Counted from the first letter of the stretch, positions 35,093 to 44,664 are shown. The stretch: 64,000 nt of DNA from an uncultured Clostridium sp. (GCA_945915475.1 CAMEFI010000006.1:1-64000); one strand, 5' to 3'. Notes: a model not told the origin generated them from the sequence alone. Numbers and translations are program-made.

Positions 35093-35117
35093 GCATTTTT
35101 TCTTGACAGCCACTCTT
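35070..35117 (-). terminator. ribF terminator hairpin overlapping the ylxM promoter
   Basis: AAGAGTGGCTGTCAAG pairs with CTTGACAACTGCTCTT (16 positions, one clear mismatch when G-U pairs are allowed) around an 8-base loop, followed by T-rich TCTTTATATAT. It ends ribF transcripts and at the same time carries the -35 box of the next operon. The plus-strand reading has an even better T run, but no plus-strand gene ends here. Confidence 0.7.
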
Positions 35118-35120
35118 TTT

Positions 35121-36035
35121 TTAATCTTGTTCTAACATTAACCGTATATCATTATGAATCTGCTTCTTTAGCGCATCCACACTGGTAAATTTTTCCTCCG
35201 AACGGATAAAATACAAAAGTTCCGTTTTTAATTTACGGCCATAGAGATTATCCGAGTAATCCAGTAAATATGTTTCCAAGCCAACGTGATGTGTACCGCT
35301 AACTGTAGGTTTTTTGCCCAGATTACTGATTCCCCGGTATATCACACCATCAATCTTTACACGGCTTGCGTAGACACCATATGCCGGAAGTAATTTCTGT
35401 TCCGAAATCTCCTGATTCATGGTAGGAAAACCGATGGTATGCCCTAAATGCTGTCCGTGAATAACTTCACCATATATAAAGTATGGATTGCCGAGCATCT
35501 CATTTGCAATATGGAAATGAGACTCTAACATATCCCGAATTGTTGTGGAACTGACAACCTTACCATGTAATGTCTTCTTCTGTAACGCATGCACCTCAAA
35601 ATGATGCTGTTCTCCCAGTGCTTCCAGCAAAGCCACATTACCACTTCTTCCTTTTCCAAAATGATAATCTGAACCCACATAAACAGACTGCACCCCCAGC
35701 TGATGCACCAGGCAGTTCACTACAAAATCCTCCGGTGACATTGCCGCAAATTCCCTTGTAAAGGGATAATCCAATAAAACATCTACCCCCAACTCTTCAA
35801 AATATAATGCCTTTTCCTGTGCCGTATATATATTCTTATGAACCCTTCCATTCAATACTGAATTCGGAGTATTCCCGAAGGTAAAAACCAGTGCACTTCT
35901 TCCAAGCTTTTTCTCTCGTTTTAGTCCATCAATCAGCATTTGATGTCCTACATGAATCCCATCAAACTTGCCAAGTGCAATTGCGGTTCCTACTGTATGA
36001 AATTGTTTTGCATCATCATCTCGTAAATATATCAT
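35121..36035 (-). CDS. ribF: Bifunctional riboflavin kinase/FAD synthetase RibF
   Basis: Makes FMN and FAD from riboflavin. The N-terminal adenylyltransferase domain has GKFDGIHVGHQ near residues 22-32 and the later SSTTIRDML (nucleotidyltransferase ISSTxIR motif) near 163. The C-terminal kinase domain has GHTIGFPTMN near 193-202 and an ETYLLDY segment. Length of 304 is normal. It is last in the rimP-to-ribF operon, following truB as in Bacillus (truB-ribC). No FMN riboswitch is seen. Confidence 0.96.
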   Translation of the reverse strand: MIYLRDDDAKQFHTVGTAIALGKFDGIHVGHQMLIDGLKREKKLGRSALVFTFGNTPNSVLNGRVHKNIYTAQEKALYFEELGVDVLLDYPFTREFAAMSPEDFVVNCLVHQLGVQSVYVGSDYHFGKGRSGNVALLEALGEQHHFEVHALQKKTLHGKVVSSTTIRDMLESHFHIANEMLGNPYFIYGEVIHGQHLGHTIGFPTMNQEISEQKLLPAYGVYASRVKIDGVIYRGISNLGKKPTVSGTHHVGLETYLLDYSDNLYGRKLKTELLYFIRSEEKFTSVDALKKQIHNDIRLMLEQD

Positions 36036-36048
36036 ACCATTTATCCTT

Positions 36049-36966
36049 TTACAAAAACATCTTATCTGCCTTCCATGCCTGTAACTTTATCTGATAACAA
36101 TAAATAGCCCGAAACACCCCATCTTTATCATAAACTAAACAGGAATCCCCATCTGACACCGCAGAATTCACATCTACAAAATCCGCATATTTCAGAAGAT
36201 TACCATTCATTAGCCGATCATGAGCTTTCTTTGTTACTCTGTAATGCGGAAGCTTTGGAAACAGCTGGTCAATGGGGATTATATGGGCATCCAACTGCTT
36301 GTTTTGTGCCAGATTCTCCACATCGGAAAGCCTTAATGCATCCGCTTCACGAAAGATAAAACCGGTCTCCTGTGCATTAACACTTGTACGAAGCAGTTCC
36401 TCTAGCACTGCCCCACAACCAAGCTTTATCCCGATGTCCCTGCAAAGACTGCGAATATACGTACCTTTACTGCAGGATACCATAATCGTTACCAATGGCA
36501 GTTCTATCTCACATATCTGAATTTCATGGATTATAACCGGTCTCGGTTTCCGTTCCACCTCAATTCCCTGTCTTGCCAATTCGTAAAGCTTCTTACCGTT
36601 AACTTTAATAGCCGAATACATCGGCGGAATTTGCTGATATTCACCCTCAAAGGAACGAATTGCAGTTCGTATCTCATCCTCCGTTACATTTACCTCACAG
36701 GTAGACTGTACGGTTCCGGAACTGTCCTCTGTATCCGTAGTCACACCAAGTCGGAATGTAGCTTTATAACATTTATTCTTATCTGTCAAAATGTCACAAA
36801 GCTTTGTTGCCTTACCTAAACATACAACAAGCACGCCTTCCGCATCCGGATCTAATGTTCCGGTATGACCAATTTTCTTCTGTTTCAAAATACCACGAAG
36901 TTTTGCCACCACATCAAAGGAAGTGAATCCTTTTTCTTTATATATATTTATCACACCATCGAACAT
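36049..36966 (-). CDS. truB: tRNA pseudouridine-55 synthase
   Basis: Makes pseudouridine 55 in the T-loop of tRNAs. Key motif GHTGTLDPDAEGVL is near residues 33-46 with the catalytic Asp near 39; YSAIKVNGKKLYELARQG near 117-134 and the SKGTYIRSLCRDIG stretch near 170 also fit. A C-terminal PUA-like end gives 305 residues. It lies between nrnA and ribF in the usual order. Confidence 0.97.
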   Translation of the reverse strand: MFDGVINIYKEKGFTSFDVVAKLRGILKQKKIGHTGTLDPDAEGVLVVCLGKATKLCDILTDKNKCYKATFRLGVTTDTEDSSGTVQSTCEVNVTEDEIRTAIRSFEGEYQQIPPMYSAIKVNGKKLYELARQGIEVERKPRPVIIHEIQICEIELPLVTIMVSCSKGTYIRSLCRDIGIKLGCGAVLEELLRTSVNAQETGFIFREADALRLSDVENLAQNKQLDAHIIPIDQLFPKLPHYRVTKKAHDRLMNGNLLKYADFVDVNSAVSDGDSCLVYDKDGVFRAIYCYQIKLQAWKADKMFL

Positions 36967-36989
36967 TCATCTAATCCTTTACTTTCCAC

Positions 36990-37946
36990 CTATGCATTAT
37001 CTAACTGTGCCTTAATCATTTCCGTTACTTTCAAAATGATTGTATCCTTGTCACCCTCTACTTCGCATCCGGCAGCACGCACATGTCCACCACCACCAAG
37101 TGAGCCTGCAATCATACTGACATTAACAATCTCGTTGGAACGAAGGGAACATTTGAACACGCCCTTTTTCGGATACTCATACATCCACAGGGCACATTCA
37201 ACACCTTCTGTAATGCGCAAAGCATCTACCACTCCATCCGTATCGAGATTTGTTGCCTCATTTTCATCAAAGACATCCTTTGTAAGACAGGACACAATAA
37301 CCTTGCCATCAAACATCAAAAATGCTGCATCTAACGCTTTGGCAAGCATCTTATTTTGTTTAAATGTCTTCTGATAAAACGTGCCATCAATCACTAACTG
37401 ACTTCTGGCGCCTTTTTCAATCAGTATGCCGGCAATCTCCATTGTCTGTCTGGTTGTATTGGTATATTTAAATACCCCTGTGTCATGCACAATTCCTAAA
37501 TACAAACACTCTGCACACCGTTGGGAAATCTTGTCTTCTTCTAGCAAAGTAAAAACAACTTCTGCCGCTGCACTACAGTCTGTCTTCAAAAAACAGACAT
37601 CCCCAAATCCCTGATTACTTATGTGATGATCGATACACATAGTTCTCTTTGCACTATCATAATATGTTGCAAAGTCACCGTGACGATCCAGATCCCCACT
37701 GTCCATAGAAATACAAAGATCATAGGTCCTGTCTTTTTTTTCATGCAATATTGTATCTGCACCGTTCAAAAACATAAACTCCTGTTTGAAGGCATCTAAA
37801 TAAATATCTATTTGCTTATCCGGATAATTATCTAAAATATAATTATACACTCCCAGACAAGAACCAACACAGTCACCATCCGGACGCATGTGCCCCAAAA
37901 TTACAATATCCTGCGCTTTTTCTATTTCTTTAATAAAATCGTTCAT
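36990..37946 (-). CDS. nrnA: DHH/DHHA1 phosphoesterase NrnA (oligoribonuclease/pAp phosphatase type)
   Basis: Degrades short oligonucleotides and 3'-phosphoadenosine 5'-phosphate. Metal-binding motifs: GHMRPDGDCVGS near residues 17-28, SMDSGD near 76, DHHISNQG near 101 and the DHHA1 signature GGGGHVRAAG near 288. The ATG 16 codons after the track start has AAGGAG right upstream and is placed two bases past the rbfA stop; 318 residues result. It sits between rbfA and truB, as in many Firmicutes. Confidence 0.92.
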   Translation of the reverse strand: MNDFIKEIEKAQDIVILGHMRPDGDCVGSCLGVYNYILDNYPDKQIDIYLDAFKQEFMFLNGADTILHEKKDRTYDLCISMDSGDLDRHGDFATYYDSAKRTMCIDHHISNQGFGDVCFLKTDCSAAAEVVFTLLEEDKISQRCAECLYLGIVHDTGVFKYTNTTRQTMEIAGILIEKGARSQLVIDGTFYQKTFKQNKMLAKALDAAFLMFDGKVIVSCLTKDVFDENEATNLDTDGVVDALRITEGVECALWMYEYPKKGVFKCSLRSNEIVNVSMIAGSLGGGGHVRAAGCEVEGDKDTIILKVTEMIKAQLDNA

Positions 37947-37947
37947 T

Positions 37948-38343
37948 CTACTCCTTATCCGAATCGATATTTTCCTGTTGATGTGCCTGCTCACGACTCA
38001 TAACATCGTCAATCTTCTTGGACATATTAATAGCATACTCTATCGATTCATCAATATAAAAGGTGATTTCCGGCGTATTTCTCAAATTAATACTTCTGGC
38101 AAGTTCCTTCCGGATATATCCGGAAGCACTCTTTAAGCCAGCTAATGTGTCTTCTTTTGCCTGTTCGTCCCCTAAGACAGAAATGTATGCCTTACATTCT
38201 TTCAGGTCCGGGGTAACCATAACCTGAGTAACAGAAGTCATGGCATGAATCCGCGGATCTTTAATCTCACGACTGATAATTCTTGATAATTCCTTCTGCA
38301 CTTCTCCGTTAATTCTTGTGTTCTTAATACTTGTGCGTCTCAT
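37948..38343 (-). CDS. rbfA: Ribosome-binding factor A
   Basis: 30S maturation factor with a KH-like fold. Conserved stretches are LSRIISREIKDPRI near residues 19-32 and VTPDLKECKAYISVLG near 46-61, with RNTPEITFYIDES near 93. Length of 131 is typical; the acidic tail (ENIDSDKE) is short. It follows infB and is next to nrnA. Confidence 0.96.
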   Translation of the reverse strand: MRRTSIKNTRINGEVQKELSRIISREIKDPRIHAMTSVTQVMVTPDLKECKAYISVLGDEQAKEDTLAGLKSASGYIRKELARSINLRNTPEITFYIDESIEYAINMSKKIDDVMSREQAHQQENIDSDKE

Positions 38344-38372
38344 ATACTCTCCATTCTATTATATCTGTTAGT

Positions 38373-41054
38373 CTAACGAGGCACCTCAACCATTTCATAG
38401 GCTTCAATCTGGTCATCTTCTTTCAGATCGTTGAAGTTTTCAAGAACAATACCACACTCAAAACCATTCTTTACCTCTTTCACATCATCCTTGAAGCGCT
38501 TCAATGATGCAAGAGGACCTTCATAAATCTGTTCCCCATCTCTTGTGACACGAACAGTGGACTTCTTCTTGATCACACCATCTAATACAAAAGAACCTGC
38601 AATGGTACCAACACCAGATGCCTTAAATGTCTGACGAACTACCAGATGACCTGTTACCTGCTCCTCATATACCGGATCCAACATTCCCTTCATAGCCGCC
38701 TCAATATCTTCAATTGCGTTATAAATAACCTTATATAATCTCAGATCTACTTTCTCACGTTCTGCAACATCCTTTGCCTGGGCATCCGGACGTACATTAA
38801 ATCCGATAATGATGGCGTTAGATGCAGATGCCAGAATAACATCTGACTCATTAATTGCACCAACACCGGCATGAATGACTTTGATTACTACTTCCTCATT
38901 AGAAAGCTTTAATAAACTCTGTTTTACAGCTTCTACAGAACCCTGCACATCCGCCTTTACTACCAAGTTAAGCTCTTTTACATTACCAGCCTGAATCTGA
39001 GAGAACAGATCATCCAATGACATCTTTGCCTTTGTCTCAGCAAGAAGTTTCTCTTTATCACATGCAATATAGGTCTCAGCCATTGCACGTGCTTCTTTCT
39101 CATTCTTAGTAGCCAGGAAGATCTCACCGGCAGCAGGTACTCCATTTAAACCAAGAATCTCCACCGGCTGAGAAGGTCCTGCTTCCTTTACATTCTGTCC
39201 TTTGTCATTCAACATGGCACGAACCCTGCCATATGCACTTCCTACCGTAATGGTGTCACCAACCTTCAGTGTACCTTTCTGCACCAGAATAGTTGCAACC
39301 GGTCCACGGCCTTTATCCAATTCTGCCTCAATAACAATACCACGGGCTTTCCGGTTCGGATTTGCTTTCAGCTCTAATACTTCAGCAGTAAGAAGGATCA
39401 TCTCTAATAAGTTATCAATACCTTCCTTAGTATGTGCAGAAACCGGACAAAATACAGTAGAACCACCCCAATCCTCAGCAATCAGTTCATACTCAACCAA
39501 TTCCTGCTTTACACGCTCTACATTTGCGCTTTCCTTATCAATTTTATTTACCGCAACAATAATTTCAATACCAGCGGCCTTTGCATGGTTAATCGCCTCA
39601 ACCGTCTGTGGCATAACACCATCATCCGCAGCAACCACAAGGATTGCTATATCTGTAGCCTGAGCACCACGCATACGCATGGCTGTAAAGGCCTCATGCC
39701 CCGGTGTATCCAAAAATGTAATCTGCTGACCATTTACATCTACTGTATAGGCACCAATATGCTGCGTAATACCACCGGCTTCCCCAGAAGTAACAGAGGT
39801 CTCGCGAATAGCATCCAAAAGGGAAGTTTTCCCGTGGTCGACATGACCCATAACACAGACAACCGGCGGACGCTCTACCAATAAGGATTCATCCTCTTCC
39901 TCTTCTTTGAGCATCTCCTCAATAACATCTACCTTTACTTCTTCCTCTGCAATGCAATTATACTCTAATGCAATTTCTGCTGCTTTTTCAAAATCAAGAT
40001 CTGTATTCACAGTAACCATCTCACCGGCTAAAAACAATTTCTTGATCAACTGGGATACCGGTGTCTTTACTTTATCCGCAAGTTCCTGAACCGTTAATAC
40101 CTCAGGAAGTTCAATGGTACGAATCACAGGTTCTTCCGGCTCCTTTGGCTTCGGTTTTGCAGCCGGCTTATTGACCGGCTTTGTTCCTTTTACTGTAAAA
40201 TGCTCATTCTTCTTACGGCTTCTCTTTCTGCTATCGCCATCTTCATACAAAGAGCTCTTATCTCTCTCTTTCTTGTCCTTATGACGATCCATACGATCTC
40301 TGTCCATTGAGGCACGATCCATTGGTGCAGGGATGGAAATCTTCTCTTCTCTTCTACCGTCCCGGCGTCCACTATTTCCACCACCCTGTCCCGGTCTGCC
40401 ATTATTAAAGCCACCACGGTTGCCATTAAAGTCTCTTCTATCACCCTGTGGTCTTCCATTTCTATCGCCTTGTGGACGATTTCCATTAAAGTCTCTTCTA
40501 TCGCCCTGTGGTCTTCCGTTTCTGTCGCCCTGTGGGCGATTCCCATTATAGTCTCTTCTGTCACCCTGGGGACGTCTGTCGCCCTGTGGACGATTTCCAT
40601 TAAAGTCTCTTCTATCACCCTGGGGTCTTCCATTTCTGTCACCTTGTGGGCGATTTCCATTAAAATCCCTTCTATCACTCTGGGATTTTCCATTTCTGTC
40701 GCTCTGTGGACGATTCCCATTATAGTCTCTTCTGTCACCCTGGGGACGTCTGTCGCCTTGTGGACGATTTCCAGTTACAACCTGAGAACGATTCTCACTC
40801 TGTGCATTATTTCTTGGCTGTTCCGGTTTTCCTGTCTGTTCTGCCGGTTTTGTCTGCTGTGGAGCCGATTTTTTTACAACTGGCTCAGGTGAAGCTTTCG
40901 CTGCAAAACGTGCTCTTACCTTGCCTGCATCCTCATCGGAAACTGAACTCATATGATTTTTTACTTCCACACCATTCTTCTTCAATATTTCAAGGATTTC
41001 TTTGCTATCTTTATTCAAACTTTTCGCTAATTCATATACTCTGATTTTTGCCAA
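38373..41054 (-). CDS. infB: Translation initiation factor IF-2 with Arg-Gly-Asp-Gln repeat region
   Basis: GTPase that recruits initiator tRNA to the 30S subunit. An IF2_N helical domain (residues 1-50) is followed by a linker, then a 119-residue low-complexity repeat (residues about 95-213) made of [20 protein letters not shown] units, a Lys/Arg-rich stretch, a second IF2_N-like domain near 320-370, and the G domain with [22 protein letters not shown] and NKIDK, then domains II-IV. Length of 893 reflects the extra region. The start codon is TTG (AAAATC follows), with GGAGG nine bases upstream and no better ATG in frame. It follows ylxQ by four bases. Confidence 0.97.
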   Translation of the reverse strand: MAKIRVYELAKSLNKDSKEILEILKKNGVEVKNHMSSVSDEDAGKVRARFAAKASPEPVVKKSAPQQTKPAEQTGKPEQPRNNAQSENRSQVVTGNRPQGDRRPQGDRRDYNGNRPQSDRNGKSQSDRRDFNGNRPQGDRNGRPQGDRRDFNGNRPQGDRRPQGDRRDYNGNRPQGDRNGRPQGDRRDFNGNRPQGDRNGRPQGDRRDFNGNRGGFNNGRPGQGGGNSGRRDGRREEKISIPAPMDRASMDRDRMDRHKDKKERDKSSLYEDGDSRKRSRKKNEHFTVKGTKPVNKPAAKPKPKEPEEPVIRTIELPEVLTVQELADKVKTPVSQLIKKLFLAGEMVTVNTDLDFEKAAEIALEYNCIAEEEVKVDVIEEMLKEEEEDESLLVERPPVVCVMGHVDHGKTSLLDAIRETSVTSGEAGGITQHIGAYTVDVNGQQITFLDTPGHEAFTAMRMRGAQATDIAILVVAADDGVMPQTVEAINHAKAAGIEIIVAVNKIDKESANVERVKQELVEYELIAEDWGGSTVFCPVSAHTKEGIDNLLEMILLTAEVLELKANPNRKARGIVIEAELDKGRGPVATILVQKGTLKVGDTITVGSAYGRVRAMLNDKGQNVKEAGPSQPVEILGLNGVPAAGEIFLATKNEKEARAMAETYIACDKEKLLAETKAKMSLDDLFSQIQAGNVKELNLVVKADVQGSVEAVKQSLLKLSNEEVVIKVIHAGVGAINESDVILASASNAIIIGFNVRPDAQAKDVAEREKVDLRLYKVIYNAIEDIEAAMKGMLDPVYEEQVTGHLVVRQTFKASGVGTIAGSFVLDGVIKKKSTVRVTRDGEQIYEGPLASLKRFKDDVKEVKNGFECGIVLENFNDLKEDDQIEAYEMVEVPR
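40416..40772. repeat. Tandem repeats of about 60 bp in the infB N-terminal region
   Basis: Six occurrences of GNRPQ(G/S)D at about 20-residue spacing, with shorter RPQGDRR units between. The DNA copies are very similar, so slippage or recombination could change copy number without breaking the frame. The alternative-frame ORFs listed over this stretch (for example 40190-40738) are shadows of the repeat. Confidence 0.85.
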
Positions 41055-41058
41055 ATCA

Positions 41059-41385
41059 TCACACCTCCATATTTTCGTTGCTATCTATATGCTTTACAAC
41101 TGCCTTTGCAAGGCCTTGATCCGTAACTGCTAAAGATGCACGAAATTCTTTACCACAGGCATTTCCAATAGATATCTTATCGGAAAATACCCTTATTGTT
41201 ACATGATAATAATCACACATGTTTTGAAATTTCTTCTTTGTATTGTCCGATGCATCTTCCGCCACAACAACTAAATGAGCTTTTCCCTCTTTGACCGCTT
41301 TTTCCGTTGAAAATTCTCCCGTCACAGTCTTTCCTGCCTTAGTTGCAAGGGAAAGCATAGACATTGCTTTATGATTTTGTCTCAA
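41059..41385 (-). CDS. ylxQ: YlxQ, L7Ae-family RNA-binding protein
   Basis: Small L7Ae/L30e/S12e-fold protein (108 residues) encoded between nusA and infB in Firmicutes. The N-terminal [26 protein letters not shown]-type segment and [14 protein letters not shown] near 40-53 match the family. Members bind kink-turn RNAs. The start codon is TTG, with AAAGGAG about ten bases upstream, and it overlaps the end of ylxR by about 17 bases. Confidence 0.88.
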   Translation of the reverse strand: MRQNHKAMSMLSLATKAGKTVTGEFSTEKAVKEGKAHLVVVAEDASDNTKKKFQNMCDYYHVTIRVFSDKISIGNACGKEFRASLAVTDQGLAKAVVKHIDSNENMEV

Positions 41386-41644
41386 TTTCTGAAAGCTCCT
41401 TTTCTAATTGTTCATATATCTCTGCACGGATTGCCATCTTAAAGGATCGCTCTAAACCTTTTGATTTCATAGCCTTTTCCAAGCATTCCCGATTCATGTG
41501 CACATAGGCGCCACGACCATTTTCTTTGCCGGTGGGATCTAACTTAATCTCATTGTCCTTTGTCTTGATAATTCGAAGCAGTTCTTTCTTTGCAATCATT
41601 TCACCACACCCGACACATTTACGAAGCGGCGTTTTCTTTGCCAT
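41369..41644 (-). CDS. ylxR: YlxR (RnpM) RNA-binding protein
   Basis: A 91-residue protein with the DUF448 signature LRKCVGCGEMIAKKELLRI near residues 6-25 and GRGAYVHMNRECLEKA near 44-59. Recent work in B. subtilis describes it as a modulator of RNase P. It follows nusA and overlaps ylxQ, the normal Firmicutes order. The two Cys are a C-x-x-C pair. Confidence 0.92.
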   Translation of the reverse strand: MAKKTPLRKCVGCGEMIAKKELLRIIKTKDNEIKLDPTGKENGRGAYVHMNRECLEKAMKSKGLERSFKMAIRAEIYEQLEKELSEIETKS

Positions 41645-41716
41645 TTCATCACATCCAATCTATTCACAATCCATCTATCTTAAAAGCTTACGCAAAAAGA
41701 AACATGTTTATGCCAT

Positions 41717-42889
41717 TTAGGCATCCTCATTTTCTTCTGTGTATTCGCCATCATTATAATCGTCATCCGCACGATAGCCTTCTTCTTCCTCATAAGAATC
41801 ATAATCGTCATCATAATTCTCATCATAATCATCATAATCATCATAGCCATATGCATCTCTTGCCTGTGACTCACTCTTGATATCAATCTTGTATCCGGTT
41901 AATCTTGCGGCTAATCTCGCATTCTGTCCCTCTTTACCAATTGCTAAAGAAAGCTGATAATCCGGAACTACAACTCTTGCACTCTTGTCCTCTTCGTCTA
42001 CCTGGACGGAAACTACTTTAGATGGACTTAAAGCATTCTCAATAAAAGTAGCCGGATCTTCGCTCCATGTTATAATATCTATCTTCTCACCCTTTAAGTC
42101 ATCCACAATATTATTCACACGGTTTCCATTCATACCAACACAGGCACCTACCGGGTCAACATTTGGATCATTTGACCACACAGCAATCTTAGACCGTGAA
42201 CCTGCTTCTCTTGAAATTGACTTAATCTCAACGGTTCCATCTGCAACTTCTGTTACTTCCTTCTCAAACAGACGCTTTACCAGTTCTGGATGGGTACGGG
42301 ATACAATCACCTTCGTTCCCTTTGTTGTTTTCTTAACTTCAACAATATAGAGCTTGATTCGATCCGTCGGACGATAATGTTCTGTCTTCACCTGTTCATT
42401 TTCCATTAACAAAGCATCCATCTTGTCATCTAAACTTACAGAAATATTCTTACCAACATATCTTTGGACTACACCGGTTACAACATCTTTTTCCTTTGCA
42501 TAAAAATGATCAAAAATAGCATTTTTCTCTTCTTCTTTGATTGTCTGCACAATAACACTTCTAGCCTGCTGTGCTGCAATACGTCCAAAATTTTTCGGTG
42601 TGATTTCTACATTTACGATGTCACCAACCGCATATTTTGAACTAATCATCAATGCCTTTTCTAATGATATTTCCGTTGCAGGATCTTCCACAGTCTCAAC
42701 AACCGTCTTGGCTGCATATACCTCGATGGCACCAGTCTCACGATCCATATTCACCGTTACATTCTCGCTTTTTCCGAAATCTTTCTTACATGCATCCAAT
42801 AACGATTTCTCAATTGCATCAATAATTACCTCTTTTGAAATTCCTTTCTCCTTCTCAATCTGCTCTAATGCAAGCATTAATTCTGACAT
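41717..42889 (-). CDS. nusA: Transcription termination/antitermination factor NusA with acidic tail
   Basis: Binds RNA polymerase and nascent RNA to control pausing and termination. The order is N-terminal polymerase-binding domain (1-125), S1 domain (DVVTGVVQRYVGKNISV near 135-150), KH1 and KH2 (ACVGMNGNRVNNIV near 248 and AIGKEGQNARLAARLTGYKIDI near 318-340). After KH2 comes a roughly 45-residue tail very rich in Asp, Glu and Tyr (DDYDDYDENYDDDYDSYEE). Many Firmicutes NusA proteins stop soon after KH2, so the tail is unusual. It follows rimP by about 20 bases. Confidence 0.97.
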   Translation of the reverse strand: MSELMLALEQIEKEKGISKEVIIDAIEKSLLDACKKDFGKSENVTVNMDRETGAIEVYAAKTVVETVEDPATEISLEKALMISSKYAVGDIVNVEITPKNFGRIAAQQARSVIVQTIKEEEKNAIFDHFYAKEKDVVTGVVQRYVGKNISVSLDDKMDALLMENEQVKTEHYRPTDRIKLYIVEVKKTTKGTKVIVSRTHPELVKRLFEKEVTEVADGTVEIKSISREAGSRSKIAVWSNDPNVDPVGACVGMNGNRVNNIVDDLKGEKIDIITWSEDPATFIENALSPSKVVSVQVDEEDKSARVVVPDYQLSLAIGKEGQNARLAARLTGYKIDIKSESQARDAYGYDDYDDYDENYDDDYDSYEEEEGYRADDDYNDGEYTEENEDA

Positions 42890-42912
42890 TTTTCTGACTC
42901 CTCCTTTATTCT

Positions 42913-43386
42913 TTAAAACTCAAATGCTAATCTGATCAATGCCAGGTTACTTCGATCAATGTCTATCTCTTCATCATTTTCCAAAATAACCTTTATTATC
43001 TTATCATCAAATTCTTTCAGTTCTGCTTCGAATTCTTTCACCTTAGTCTCAGCAAGCGGCTTATATAACTTTATCTCCACCATCTTGCCAAGATTTCTTG
43101 CAAAATCCTTATCCTTCTTAAGCGGGCGTAATAATCCAGGCGAACTTACTTCCAAAATGTAAGCATCCTTAAATTCCTTTTCGTATGCATCCAGCTTTGG
43201 ATTCAATTCCCGGCTTATCTCCACGCAATCATCAATTGTGATTCCGCCGGGCTTATCCGCATACACACGCAAATAGTATGTGGAACCCTCTTTCACATAC
43301 TCCACATCCACCAGTTCAAATCCATGGCGTTCAATGATGGGAACAACAAGTTCTTCACAGGTAGATTCAATCTCCTTCTTAGTCAT
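42913..43386 (-). CDS. rimP: Ribosome maturation factor RimP
   Basis: 30S assembly factor. An N-terminal alpha/beta domain (ELVDVEYVKEGSTYYLRVYADKPGGITIDDC-type stretch, residues about 23-53) is followed by YILEVSSPGLLRPLK near 80-94 and a C-terminal SH3-like part. Length of 157 is normal. It leads the rimP-nusA-ylxR-ylxQ-infB-rbfA-nrnA-truB-ribF operon, with a promoter and a leader hairpin upstream. Confidence 0.96.
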   Translation of the reverse strand: MTKKEIESTCEELVVPIIERHGFELVDVEYVKEGSTYYLRVYADKPGGITIDDCVEISRELNPKLDAYEKEFKDAYILEVSSPGLLRPLKKDKDFARNLGKMVEIKLYKPLAETKVKEFEAELKEFDDKIIKVILENDEEIDIDRSNLALIRLAFEF

Positions 43387-43431
43387 AAATGACCCCTTTC
43401 CATATGCAATTGTATAACATGCTACAACATA

Positions 43432-43460
43432 AAGAGAGTGGACAATACGCCCACTCTCTT
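43432..43460 (-). promoter_or_regulatory. Leader hairpin between the rimP promoter and rimP
   Basis: A perfect 10-bp stem, AAGAGAGTGG with CCACTCTCTT, and a 9-base loop lie in the 5' leader of the rimP operon. The T run after it is weak (TTTATGTTG), so it may be an attenuator, a stabilising structure or a protein-binding site rather than an efficient terminator. Confidence 0.6.
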
Positions 43461-43483
43461 ACTCGTTAATATGCTACTATATT

Positions 43484-43512
43484 AGAATACCACTACTTTC
43501 CGGAAAATGCAA
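43484..43512 (-). promoter_or_regulatory. Promoter of the rimP-nusA-infB operon
   Basis: Reads TTGCAT, 17 bases, TATTCT with an upstream TG (extended -10) on the minus strand. It is preceded by GAAAATGC, which with the -35 forms a small palindrome (GAAAATGC-TT-GCATTTTC). The same arrangement precedes rplS. Confidence 0.6.
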
Positions 43513-43548
43513 GCATTTTCTTACAGAAAATCAACAGTATTCTTTCCA

Positions 43549-44637
43549 TTACATTCCCATCTGAGCTGCAACTTCTGCTGCAAAATCCTCGTTCTTTTTC
43601 TCCATTCCTTCACCAACTTCGAAACGAACAAACTTAGCAATCTTAAGATCTTTGTTAACAGACTCAAGATATTTAGCAACAGACTGCTTACCATCCTCAG
43701 CTTTCACATATGTCTGATCAAGAAGACTGATCTCTTTTACCTGCTTAGAAATACGTCCTTCTACAAGACCATTGAAAATCTTATTGCCAACAATAGCATC
43801 CTTATCAGCCATAGCCAGCTCTGCTAATGTGTTCTTAGCTTCTGTTGAAAGGAAGTTAGGCAAATAATTCATATTACTCTTCTTCTCTTCATAAATAGCG
43901 ATGTCCTCATCACTCCACTTCTTATCATTTACAGCCTTGTCAAGCAATCCCTGTAAGATTGGCTTAGGAAGTGAAAATGGATCATTTAAAGCACTATCAA
44001 TTGTAATCTCTTTTAATTTTGCCATTTCATCTGCAGAGATATCAGCTCTACAAATGTATTGTGGATTCATAGCAGCAATCTGCATAGCAACATTAGCAAG
44101 TGCCTCCTTTACAGAATCATCTGCAGCACCCTCACCAGATACTAATACACCAATACGTCCACCACCGTGTAAATAAGATACTACACAATCACCAGTTACC
44201 TTCTCAAATCTACGGAATGATAATTTCTCGCCGATTGTAGCTGTCTTCTCAACAAGGGCATCCTTTAAACCATTCTCTTCTAATAATGCTGCAACATCCT
44301 CACCATTCTTTCCACCATTTAATGATGAAACAAGTGCCTGATCAGCAATCTGCTGAACAAATGACTGGAACACTTCATTCTTGGCAACGAAATCAGTCTC
44401 AGAGTTCACTTCAACAACAACTCCAGTCTTTGCATCTGCAGCAATAGCAGCTCTTGCAATACCTTCTGCTGCAATTCTGCTTGCTTTCTTCTCAGCCTTA
44501 GCTGCACCACTCTTACGAAGTGCTTCTACCGCAGCATCCATATTACCATCACACTCTGTAAGTGCTTTCTTACAATCCATCATACCAGCTCCTGTTAACT
44601 CACGGAGCTCTTTTACCATACTTGCTGTAATAGCCAT
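43549..44637 (-). CDS. tsf: Elongation factor Ts
   Basis: Guanine-nucleotide exchange factor for EF-Tu. The N-terminal UBA-like domain carries LRELTGAGMMDCKKAL near residues 8-23, and the core has the SETDFVAKNEVF motif near 75-86. At 362 residues it is longer than the roughly 290 of Bacillus EF-Ts and closer to a form with an extra insertion in the core (DPFSLPKPILQGLL to KSNMNYLPNF region). The track start is five codons too early; the ATG of MAITAS has GGAGG eight bases upstream. It follows rpsB past a terminator-like hairpin. Confidence 0.96.
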   Translation of the reverse strand: MAITASMVKELRELTGAGMMDCKKALTECDGNMDAAVEALRKSGAAKAEKKASRIAAEGIARAAIAADAKTGVVVEVNSETDFVAKNEVFQSFVQQIADQALVSSLNGGKNGEDVAALLEENGLKDALVEKTATIGEKLSFRRFEKVTGDCVVSYLHGGGRIGVLVSGEGAADDSVKEALANVAMQIAAMNPQYICRADISADEMAKLKEITIDSALNDPFSLPKPILQGLLDKAVNDKKWSDEDIAIYEEKKSNMNYLPNFLSTEAKNTLAELAMADKDAIVGNKIFNGLVEGRISKQVKEISLLDQTYVKAEDGKQSVAKYLESVNKDLKIAKFVRFEVGEGMEKKNEDFAAEVAAQMGM

Positions 44638-44664
44638 CTCTAATTCCTCCATATATCACTTTTC

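Noticed and set aside
36036-37000. FMN riboswitch near ribF
   Set aside because: ribF is inside a tightly packed operon with a 13-base gap to truB; no leader exists.
40190-40892. Overlapping repeat-rich ORFs on both strands in infB, and possible CRISPR-like periodicity
   Set aside because: The periodic sequence is the in-frame IF-2 protein repeat; units are contiguous coding repeats without unique spacers, so it is not a CRISPR array, and the other frames are shadows.
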